From NCBI RefSeq assembly GCF_026262505.1, contig NC_067208.1:12719962-12783961 (forward strand): a stretch of 64,000 nucleotides of DNA. Direction: 5' to 3'. The notes below the pieces were generated by a model. That model worked only from the letters and a program-made list of their open reading frames with translations, had not been told where the DNA came from and did not search any database. This document shows, one piece after another, positions 19,381 through 31,360 of this stretch; the stretch's first letter is position 1; the number at the start of each line of letters is the position of its first letter. The position numbers and the translations under genes are program-made. Origin of the DNA: Trichomonas vaginalis G3. Taxonomy: Eukaryota; Parabasalia; Trichomonadida; Trichomonadidae.

Positions 19381-19403
19381 AGTATGAATGGAATTTATTT
19401 TTG

Positions 19404-22400
19404 CATTAATCCTGCTGTGTTGTCAAAATGTCATGTTGTCTCATTTTTTCAGAGAAGTTAATTAACCTGGTGACATGGTGACATGGTGACACCTTCAGTT
19501 ATTCAAAAATAATTCATAAGTGCCTTCCTCATTAATCCTGCTGTGTTGTCAAAATGTCATGTTGTCTCATTTTTTCAGAGAAGTTAATTAACCTGGTGAC
19601 ATGGTGACATGGTGACACCTTCAGTTATTCAAAAATAATTCATAAGTGCCTTCCTCATTAATCCTGCTGTGTTGTCAAAATGTCATGTTGTCTCATTTTT
19701 TCAGAGAAGTTAATTAACCTGGTGACATGGTGACATGGTGACACCTTCAGTTATTCAAAAATAATTCATAAGTGCCTTCCTCATTAATCCTGCTGTGTTG
19801 TCAAAATGTCATGTTGTCTCATTTTTTCAGAGAAGTTAATTAACCTGGTGACATGGTGACATGGTGACACCTTCAGTTATTCAAAAATAATTCATAAGTG
19901 CCTTCCTCATTAATCCTGCTGTGTTGTCAAAATGTCATGTTGTCTCATTTTTTCAGAGAAGTTAATTAACCTGGTGACATGGTGACATGGTGACACCTTC
20001 AGTTATTCAAAAATAATTCATAAGTGCCTTCCTCATTAATCCTGCTGTGTTGTCAAAATGTCATGTTGTCTCATTTTTTCAGAGAAGTTAATTAACCTGG
20101 TGACATGGTGACATGGTGACACCTTCAGTTATTCAAAAATAATTCATAAGTGCCTTCCTCATTAATCCTGCTGTGTTGTCAAAATGTCATGTTGTCTCAT
20201 TTTTTCAGAGAAGTTAATTAACCTGGTGACATGGTGACATGGTGACACCTTCAGTTATTCAAAAATAATTCATAAGTGCCTTCCTCATTAATCCTGCTGT
20301 GTTGTCAAAATGTCATGTTGTCTCATTTTTTCAGAGAAGTTAATTAACCTGGTGACATGGTGACATGGTGACACCTTCAGTTATTCAAAAATAATTCATA
20401 AGTGCCTTCCTCATTAATCCTGCTGTGTTGTCAAAATGTCATGTTGTCTCATTTTTTCAGAGAAGTTAATTAACCTGGTGACATGGTGACATGGTGACAC
20501 CTTCAGTTATTCAAAAATAATTCATAAGTGCCTTCCTCATTAATCCTGCTGTGTTGTCAAAATGTCATGTTGTCTCATTTTTTCAGAGAAGTTAATTAAC
20601 CTGGTGACATGGTGACATGGTGACACCTTCAGTTATTCAAAAATAATTCATAAGTGCCTTCCTCATTAATCCTGCTGTGTTGTCAAAATGTCATGTTGTC
20701 TCATTTTTTCAGAGAAGTTAATTAACCTGGTGACATGGTGACATGGTGACACCTTCAGTTATTCAAAAATAATTCATAAGTGCCTTCCTCATTAATCCTG
20801 CTGTGTTGTCAAAATGTCATGTTGTCTCATTTTTTCAGAGAAGTTAATTAACCTGGTGACATGGTGACATGGTGACACCTTCAGTTATTCAAAAATAATT
20901 CATAAGTGCCTTCCTCATTAATCCTGCTGTGTTGTCAAAATGTCATGTTGTCTCATTTTTTCAGAGAAGTTAATTAACCTGGTGACATGGTGACATGGTG
21001 ACACCTTCAGTTATTCAAAAATAATTCATAAGTGCCTTCCTCATTAATCCTGCTGTGTTGTCAAAATGTCATGTTGTCTCATTTTTTCAGAGAAGTTAAT
21101 TAACCTGGTGACATGGTGACATGGTGACACCTTCAGTTATTCAAAAATAATTCATAAGTGCCTTCCTCATTAATCCTGCTGTGTTGTCAAAATGTCATGT
21201 TGTCTCATTTTTTCAGAGAAGTTAATTAACCTGGTGACATGGTGACATGGTGACACCTTCAGTTATTCAAAAATAATTCATAAGTGCCTTCCTCATTAAT
21301 CCTGCTGTGTTGTCAAAATGTCATGTTGTCTCATTTTTTCAGAGAAGTTAATTAACCTGGTGACATGGTGACATGGTGACACCTTCAGTTATTCAAAATA
21401 ATTCATAAGTGCCTTCCTCATTAATCCTGCTGTGTTGTCAAAATGTCATGTTGTCTCATTTTTTCAGAGAAGTTAATTAACCTGGTGACATGGTGACATG
21501 GTGACACCTTCAGTTATTCAAAAATAATTCATAAGTGCCTTCCTCATTAATCCTGCTGTGTTGTCAAAATGTCATGTTGTCTCATTTTTTCAGAGAAGTT
21601 AATTAACCTGGTGACATGGTGACATGGTGACACCTTCAGTTATTCAAAAATAATTCATAAGTGCCTTCCTCATTAATCCTGCTGTGTTGTCAAAATGTCA
21701 TGTTGTCTCATTTTTTCAGAGAAGTTAATTAACCTGGTGACATGGTGACATGGTGACACCTTCAGTTATTCAAAAATAATTCATAAGTGCCTTCCTCATT
21801 AATCCTGCTGTGTTGTCAAAATGTCATGTTGTCTCATTTTTTCAGAGAAGTTAATTAACCTGGTGACATGGTGACATGGTGACACCTTCAGTTATTCAAA
21901 AATAATTCATAAGTGCCTTCCTCATTAATCCTGCTGTGTTGTCAAAATGTCATGTTGTCTCATTTTTTCAGAGAAGTTAATTAACCTGGTGACATGGTGA
22001 CATGGTGACACCTTCAGTTATTCAAAAATAATTCATAAGTGCCTTCCTCATTAATCCTGCTGTGTTGTCAAAATGTCATGTTGTCTCATTTTTTCAGAGA
22101 AGTTAATTAACCTGGTGACATGGTGACATGGTGACACCTTCAGTTATTCAAAAATAATTCATAAGTGCCTTCCTCATTAATCCTGCTGTGTTGTCAAAAT
22201 GTCATGTTGTCTCATTTTTTCAGAGAAGTTAATTAACCTGGTGACATGGTGACATGGTGACACCTTCAGTTATTCAAAAATAATTCATAAGTGCCTTCCT
22301 CATTAATCCTGCTGTGTTGTCAAAATGTCATGTTGTCTCATTTTTTCAGAGAAGTTAATTAACCTGGTGACATGGTGACATGGTGACACCTTCAGTTATT

Positions 22401-25400
22401 CAAAAATAATTCATAAGTGCCTTCCTCATTAATCCTGCTGTGTTGTCAAAATGTCATGTTGTCTCATTTTTTCAGAGAAGTTAATTAACCTGGTGACATG
22501 GTGACATGGTGACACCTTCAGTTATTCAAAAATAATTCATAAGTGCCTTCCTCATTAATCCTGCTGTGTTGTCAAAATGTCATGTTGTCTCATTTTTTCA
22601 GAGAAGTTAATTAACCTGGTGACATGGTGACATGGTGACACCTTCAGTTATTCAAAAATAATTCATAAGTGCCTTCCTCATTAATCCTGCTGTGTTGTCA
22701 AAATGTCATGTTGTCTCATTTTTTCAGAGAAGTTAATTAACCTGGTGACATGGTGACATGGTGACACCTTCAGTTATTCAAAAATAATTCATAAGTGCCT
22801 TCCTCATTAATCCTGCTGTGTTGTCAAAATGTCATGTTGTCTCATTTTTTCAGAGAAGTTAATTAACCTGGTGACATGGTGACATGGTGACACCTTCAGT
22901 TATTCAAAAATAATTCATAAGTGCCTTCCTCATTAATCCTGCTGTGTTGTCAAAATGTCATGTTGTCTCATTTTTTCAGAGAAGTTAATTAACCTGGTGA
23001 CATGGTGACATGGTGACACCTTCAGTTATTCAAAAATAATTCATAAGTGCCTTCCTCATTAATCCTGCTGTGTTGTCAAAATGTCATGTTGTCTCATTTT
23101 TTCAGAGAAGTTAATTAACCTGGTGACATGGTGACATGGTGACACCTTCAGTTATTCAAAAATAATTCATAAGTGCCTTCCTCATTAATCCTGCTGTGTT
23201 GTCAAAATGTCATGTTGTCTCATTTTTTCAGAGAAGTTAATTAACCTGGTGACATGGTGACATGGTGACACCTTCAGTTATTCAAAAATAATTCATAAGT
23301 GCCTTCCTCATTAATCCTGCTGTGTTGTCAAAATGTCATGTTGTCTCATTTTTTCAGAGAAGTTAATTAACCTGGTGACATGGTGACATGGTGACACCTT
23401 CAGTTATTCAAAAATAATTCATAAGTGCCTTCCTCATTAATCCTGCTGTGTTGTCAAAATGTCATGTTGTCTCATTTTTTCAGAGAAGTTAATTAACCTG
23501 GTGACATGGTGACATGGTGACACCTTCAGTTATTCAAAAATAATTCATAAGTGCCTTCCTCATTAATCCTGCTGTGTTGTCAAAATGTCATGTTGTCTCA
23601 TTTTTTCAGAGAAGTTAATTAACCTGGTGACATGGTGACATGGTGACACCTTCAGTTATTCAAAAATAATTCATAAGTGCCTTCCTCATTAATCCTGCTG
23701 TGTTGTCAAAATGTCATGTTGTCTCATTTTTTCAGAGAAGTTAATTAACCTGGTGACATGGTGACATGGTGACACCTTCAGTTATTCAAAAATAATTCAT
23801 AAGTGCCTTCCTCATTAATCCTGCTGTGTTGTCAAAATGTCATGTTGTCTCATTTTTTCAGAGAAGTTAATTAACCTGGTGACATGGTGACATGGTGACA
23901 CCTTCAGTTATTCAAAAATAATTCATAAGTGCCTTCCTCATTAATCCTGCTGTGTTGTCAAAATGTCATGTTGTCTCATTTTTTCAGAGAAGTTAATTAA
24001 CCTTGGGACATGGTGACATGGTGACACCTTCAGTTATTCAAAAATAATTCATAAGTGCCTTCCTCATTAATCCTGCTGTGTTGTCAAAATGTCATGTTGT
24101 CTCATTTTTTCAGAGAAGTTAATTAACCTGGTGACATGGTGACATGGTGACACCTTCAGTTATTCAAAAATAATTCATAAGTGCCTTCCTCATTAATCCT
24201 GCTGTGTTGTCAAAATGTCATGTTGTCTCATTTTTTCAGAGAAGTTAATTAACCTGGTGACATGGTGACATGGTGACACCTTCAGTTATTCAAAAATAAT
24301 TCATAAGTGCCTTCCTCATTAATCCTGCTGTGTTGTCAAAATGTCATGTTGTCTCATTTTTTCAGAGAAGTTAATTAACCTGGTGACATGGTGACATGGT
24401 GACACCTTCAGTTATTCAAAAATAATTCATAAGTGCCTTCCTCATTAATCCTGCTGTGTTGTCAAAATGTCATGTTGTCTCATTTTTTCAGAGAAGTTAA
24501 TTAACCTGGTGACATGGTGACATGGTGACACCTTCAGTTATTCAAAAATAATTCATAAGTGCCTTCCTCATTAATCCTGCTGTGTTGTCAAAATGTCATG
24601 TTGTCTCATTTTTTCAGAGAAGTTAATTAACCTGGTGACATGGTGACATGGTGACACCTTCAGTTATTCAAAAATAATTCATAAGTGCCTTCCTCATTAA
24701 TCCTGCTGTGTTGTCAAAATGTCATGTTGTCTCATTTTTTCAGAGAAGTTAATTAACCTGGTGACATGATGACATGGTGACACCTTCAGTTATTCAAAAA
24801 TAATTCATAAGTGCCTTCCTCATTAATCCTGCTGTGTTGTCAAAATGTCATGTTGTCTCATTTTTTCAGAGAAGTTAATTAACCTGGTGACATGGTGACA
24901 TGGTGACACCTTCAGTTATTCAAAAATAATTCATAAGTGCCTTCCTCATTAATCCTGCTGTGTTTGTCAAAATGTCATGTTGTCTCATTTTTTCAGAGAA
25001 GTTAATTAACCTGGTGACATGGTGACATGGTGACACCTTCAGTTATTCAAAAATAATTCATAAGTGCCTTCCTCATTAATCCTGCTGTGTTGTCAAAATG
25101 TCATGTTGTCTCATTTTTTCAGAGAAGTTAATTAACCTGGTGACATGGTGACATGGTGACACCTTCAGTTATTCAAAAATAATTCATAAGTGCCTTCCTC
25201 ATTAATCCTGCTGTGTTGTCAAAATGTCATGTTGTCTCATTTTTTCAGAGAAGTTAATTAACCTGGTGACATGGTGACATGGTGACACCTTCAGTTATTC
25301 AAAAATAATTCATAAGTGCCTTCCTCATTAATCCTGCTGTGTTGTCAAAATGTCATGTTGTCTCATTTTTTCAGAGAAGTTAATTAACCTGGTGACATGG

Positions 25401-28400
25401 TGACATGGTGACACCTTCAGTTATTCAAAAATAATTCATAAGTGCCTTCCTCATTAATCCTGCTGTGTTGTCAAAATGTCATGTTGTCTCATTTTTTCAG
25501 AGAAGTTAATTAACCTGGTGACATGGTGACATGGTGACACCTTCAGTTATTCAAAAATAATTCATAAGTGCCTTCCTCATTAATCCTGCTGTGTTGTCAA
25601 AATGTCATGTTGTCTCATTTTTTCAGAGAAGTTAATTAACCTGGTGACATGGTGACATGGTGACACCTTCAGTTATTCAAAAATAATTCATAAGTGCCTT
25701 CCTCATTAATCCTGCTGTGTTGTCAAAATGTCATGTTGTCTCATTTTTTCAGAGAAGTTAATTAACCTGGTGACATGGTGACATGGTGACACCTTCAGTT
25801 ATTCAAAAATAATTCATAAGTGCCTTCCTCATTAATCCTGCTGTGTTGTCAAAATGTCATGTTGTCTCATTTTTCAGAGAAGTTAATTAACCTGGTGACA
25901 TGGTGACATGGTGACACCTTCAGTTATTCAAAAATAATTCATAAGTGCCTTCCTCATTAATCCTGCTGTGTTGTCAAAATGTCATGTTGTCTCATTTTTT
26001 CAGAGAAGTTAATTAACCTGGTGACATGGTGACATGGTGACACCTTCAGTTATTCAAAAATAATTCATAAGTGCCTTCCTCATTAATCCTGCTGTGTTGT
26101 CAAAATGTCATGTTGTCTCATTTTTTCAGAGAAGTTAATTAACCTGGTGACATGGTGACATGGTGACACCTTCAGTTATTCAAAAATAATTCATAAGTGC
26201 CTTCCTCATTAATCCTGCTGTGTTGTCAAAATGTCATGTTGTCTCATTTTTTCAGAGAAGTTAATTAACCTGGTGACATGGTGACATGGTGACACCTTCA
26301 GTTATTCAAAAATAATTCATAAGTGCCTTCCTCATTAATCCTGCTGTGTTGTCAAAATGTCATGTTGTCTCATTTTTTCAGAGAAGTTAATTAACCTGGT
26401 GACATGGTGACATGGTGACACCTTCAGTTATTCAAAAATAATTCATAAGTGCCTTCCTCATTAATCCTGCTGTGTTGTCAAAATGTCATGTTGTCTCATT
26501 TTTTCAGAGAAGTTAATTAACCTGGTGACATGGTGACATGGTGACACCTTCAGTTATTCAAAAATAATTCATAAGTGCCTTCCTCATTAATCCTGCTGTG
26601 TTGTCAAAATGTCATGTTGTCTCATTTTTTCAGAGAAGTTAATTAACCTGGTGACATGGTGACATGGTGACACCTTCAGTTATTCAAAAATAATTCATAA
26701 GTGCCTTCCTCATTAATCCTGCTGTGTTGTCAAAATGTCATGTTGTCTCATTTTTTCAGAGAAGTTAATTAACCTGGTGACATGGTGACATGGTGACACC
26801 TTCAGTTATTCAAAAATAATTCATAAGTGCCTTCCTCATTAATCCTGCTGTGTTGTCAAAATGTCATGTTGTCTCATTTTTTCAGAGAAGTTAATTAACC
26901 TGGTGACATGGTGACATGGTGACACCTTCAGTTATTCAAAAATAATTCATAAGTGCCTTCCTCATTAATCCTGCTGTGTTGTCAAAATGTCATGTTGTCT
27001 CATTTTTTCAGAGAAGTTAATTAACCTGGTGACATGGTGACATGGTGACACCTTCAGTTATTCAAAAATAATTCATAAGTGCCTTCCTCATTAATCCTGC
27101 TGTGTTGTCAAAATGTCATGTTGTCTCATTTTTTCAGAGAAGTTAATTAACCTGGTGACATGGTGACATGGTGACACCTTCAGTTATTCAAAAATAATTC
27201 ATAAGTGCCTTCCTCATTAATCCTGCTGTGTTTGTCAAAATGTCATGTTGTCTCATTTTTTCAGAGAAGTTAATTAACCTGGTGACATGGTGACATGGTG
27301 ACACCTTCAGTTATTCAAAAATAATTCATAAGTGCCTTCCTCATTAATCCTGCTGTGTTGTCAAAATGTCATGTTGTCTCATTTTTTCAGAGAAGTTAAT
27401 TAACCTGGTGACATGGTGACATGGTGACACCTTCAGTTATTCAAAAATAATTCATAAGTGCCTTCCTCATTAATCCTGCTGTGTTGTCAAAATGTCATGT
27501 TGTCTCATTTTTTCAGAGAAGTTAATTAACCTGGTGACATGGTGACATGGTGACACCTTCAGTTATTCAAAAATAATTCATAAGTGCCTTCCTCATTAAT
27601 CCTGCTGTGTTGTCAAAATGTCATGTTGTCTCATTTTTTCAGAGAAGTTAATTAACCTGGTGACATGGTGACATGGTGACACCTTCAGTTATTCAAAAAT
27701 AATTCATAAGTGCCTTCCTCATTAATCCTGCTGTGTTGTCAAAATGTCATGTTGTCTCATTTTTTCAGAGAAGTTAATTAACCTGGTGACATGGTGACAT
27801 GGTGACACCTTCAGTTATTCAAAAATAAATTCATAAGTGCCTTCCTCATTAATCCTGTGTTGTCAAAATGTCATGTTGTCTCATTTTTTCAGAGAAGTTA
27901 ATTAACCTGGTGACATGGTGACATGGTGACACCTTCAGTTATTCAAAAATAATTCATAAGTGCCTTCCTCATTAATCCTGCTGTGTTGTCAAAATGTCAT
28001 GTTGTCTCATTTTTTCAGAGAAGTTAATTAACCTGGTGACATGGTGACATGGTGACACCTTCAGTTATTCAAAAATAATTCATAAGTGCCTTCCTCATTA
28101 ATCCTGCTGTGTTTGTCAAAATGTCATGTTGTCTCATTTTTTCAGAGAAGTTAATTAACCTGGTGACATGGTGACATGGTGACACCTTCAGTTATTCAAA
28201 AATAATTCATAAGTGCCTTCCTCATTAATCCTGCTGTGTTGTCAAAATGTCATGTTGTCTCATTTTTTCAGAGAAGTTAATTAACCTGGTGACATGGTGA
28301 CATGGTGACACCTTCAGTTATTCAAAAATAATTCATAAGTGCCTTCCTCATTAATCCTGCTGTGTTGTCAAAATGTCATGTTGTCTCATTTTTTCAGAGA

Positions 28401-31360
28401 AGTTAATTAACCTGGTGACATGGTGACATGGTGACACCTTCAGTTATTCAAAAATAATTCATAAGTGCCTTCCTCATTAATCCTGCTGTGTTGTCAAAAT
28501 GTCATGTTGTCTCATTTTTTCAGAGAAGTTAATTAACCTGGTGACATGGTGACATGGTGACACCTTCAGTTATTCAAAAATAATTCATAAGTGCCTTCCT
28601 CATTAATCCTGCTGTGTTGTCAAAATGTCATGTTGTCTCATTTTTTCAGAGAAGTTAATTAACCTGGTGACATGGTGACATGGTGACACCTTCAGTTATT
28701 CAAAAATAATTCATAAGTGCCTTCCTCATTAATCCTGCTGTGTTGTCAAAATGTCATGTTGTCTCATTTTTTCAGAGAAGTTAATTAACCTGGTGACATG
28801 GTGACATGGTGACACCTTCAGTTATTCAAAAATAATTCATAAGTGCCTTCCTCATTAATCCTGCTGTGTTGTCAAAATGTCATGTTGTCTCATTTTTTCA
28901 GAGAAGTTAATTAACCTGGTGACATGGTGACATGGTGACACCTTCAGTTATTCAAAAATAATTCATAAGTGCCTTCCTCATTAATCCTGCTGTGTGTTGT
29001 CAAAATGTCATGTTGTCTCATTTTTTCAGAGAAGTTAATTAACCTGGTGACATGGTGACATGGTGACACCTTCAGTTATTCAAAAATAATTCATAAGTGC
29101 CTTCCTCATTAATCCTGCTGTGTTGTCAAAATGTCATGTTGTCTCATTTTTTCAGAGAAGTTAATTAACCTGGTGACATGGTGACATGGTGACACCTTCA
29201 GTTATTCAAAAATAATTCATAAGTGCCTTCCTCATTAATCCTGCTGTGTTGTCAAAATGTCATGTTGTCTCATTTTTTCAGAGAAGTTAATTAACCTGGT
29301 GACGACATGGTGACACTTCCAGTTATCAAAATTAATTCATAAGTGCCTTCCTCATAATCCTGCTGTGTTGTCAAAATGTCCATGTTGTCTCATTTTTTCA
29401 GAGAAGTTAAATTAAACCTGGTGACATGGTGACATGGTGACACCTTCAGTTATTCAAAAATAATTCATAAGTGCCTTCCCTCATTAATCCTGCTGTGTTG
29501 TCAAAATGTCATGTTTGTCTCATTTTTTCACGAGAAGTTAATTAACCTGGTGAATGGTGAATGGTGACACCTTCAGTTATTCAAAAATAATTATAAGTGC
29601 CTTCCTCATTAATCCTGCTGTGTTGTTCAAAATGTCATGTTGTCTCATTTTTTCAGGAAGTTAATTAACCTGGTGACCATGGTGACATGGTGACACCTTT
29701 CAGTTTATTCAAAAATAATTCATAAGTGCCTTCCTCATTAATCCTGCTGTGTTGTCAAAATGTCATGTTGTCTCATTTTTTCAAGAGAAGTTAATTAAAC
29801 TGGTGACATGTGACATGGTGACACCTTCAGTTATTCAAAAATAATTCATAAGTGCCTTCCTCATTAATCCTGCTGTGTTGTCAAAATGTCATGTTGTCAT
29901 CATTTTTTCAGAGAAGTTAATTAACCTGGTGACATGGTGACATGGTGACACCTTCAGTTATTCAAAAATAATTCATAAGTGCCTTCCTCATTAATCCTGC
30001 TGTGTTGTCAAAATGTCATGTTGTCTCATTTTTTCAGAGAAGTTAATTAACCTGGTGACATGGTGACATGGTGACACCTTCAGTTATTCAAAAATATTCA
30101 TAATGGCCTTCTCATTAATCCTGCTGTGTTGTCAAAATGTCATGTTGTCTCATTTTTTCAGAGAAGTTAATTAACCTGGTGACATGGTGACATGGTGACA
30201 CCTTCAGTTATTCAAAAATAATTAATAAGTGCCTTCCTCATTAATCCTGCTGTGTTGTCAAAATGTCATGTTGTCTCATTTTTTCAGAGAAGTTAATTAA
30301 CCTGGTGACATGGTGACATGGTGACACTTCAGTTATTCAAAAATAATTCATAAGTGCCTTTCCTCATTAATCCTGCTGTGTTGTCAAAAATGTCATGTTG
30401 TCTCATTTTTTCAGAGAAAGTTAATTAACCTGGTGACATGGTGACATGGTGAACCTTCAGTTAATTCAAAAATAATTCATAAGTGCCTTCCTCATTAATC
30501 CTGCTGTGTTTGTCAAAATGTCATGTTGTCTCATTTTTTTCAAGAAGAAGTTAATTAACCTGGTGACATGGTGAACATGGTGACACCTTCAGTTATTCAA
30601 AAATAATTCATAAGTGCCTTCCTCATTAATCCTGCTGTTGTTGTCAAAATGTCATGTTGTCCTCATTTTTTCAGAGAAGTTAATTAACCTGGTGACATGG
30701 TGACATGGTGACACCTTCAGTTATTCAAAAATAATTCATAAGTGCCTTCCTCATAATCTGCTGTGTTGTCAAAAATGTCATGTTGTCTCATTTTTCAGAG
30801 AAGTTAATTAACCTGGTGACATGGTGACATGGTGACACCTTCAGTTTATTCAAAAATAATTCATAAGTGCCTTCCTCATTAATCCTGCTGTGTTGTCAAA
30901 TGTCATGTTGTCTCATTTTTTTCAGAGAAAGTTAATTAACCTGGTGACATGGTGACATGGTGACACCTTCAGTTATTCAAAAATAATTCATAAGTGCCTT
31001 CCTCATTAATCCTGCTGTGTTGTCAAAATGTCATGTTGTCTCATTTTTTCAGAGAAGTTATTAACCTGGTGACATGGTGACATGGTGACACCTTCAGTTA
31101 TTCAAAAATAATTCATAAGTGCTTCCTCATTAATCCTGCTTGTGTTGTCAAAAATGTCATGTTGTCCTTCAATTTTTTCAGAGAAGTTAATTAACCTGGT
31201 GACATGGTGACATGGTGACACCTTCAGTTATTTCAAAAATAATTCATAAGTGCCTTCCTCATTAATCCTGCTGTGTTGTCAAAATGTCATGTTGTCTCAT
31301 TTTTTCAGAGAAGTTAATTAACCTGGTGACATGGTGACATGGTGACACCTTCAATTATTC
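19404..31360 (+). repeat. Satellite array 1, 126-bp unit, about 95 copies
   Basis: Head-to-tail copies of one 126-bp unit, nearly identical until about 29.3 kb and then with frequent one-base length changes. Each unit holds TTAATTAA and a triple GGTGACAT run. The reverse complement of the unit matches the intergenic repeats of element B at 15754-16076 and 16850-17040 over most of its length. There are no spacers and no genes; any open frames inside are by-products of the repeat. Confidence 0.95.

Larger units (their letters stand above)
8140..19403. mobile_element. Element B: polinton-like virus, nearly whole
   Basis: Eleven or twelve tightly packed genes: two small amphipathic virion peptides, double-jelly-roll capsid, A32-type packaging ATPase, several minor virion proteins, fibre, KilA-N protein and primase-SF3 helicase. 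Replacement of a protein-primed polymerase by a primase-helicase is a known trait of many polinton-like viruses. It looks almost whole, with about two breaks confined to one minor gene and possibly one more in a tiny gene. No integrase or protease was found. Borders are uncertain: the left may include the hairpins from 7897, and the right merges into the satellite. Its good state and the near-identical satellite suggest it is young. Confidence 0.75.

Noticed and set aside
8140-19403. A cysteine protease or protein-primed DNA polymerase in element B
   Set aside because: None of the open frames shows the expected motifs; the replication protein is clearly a primase-SF3 helicase.
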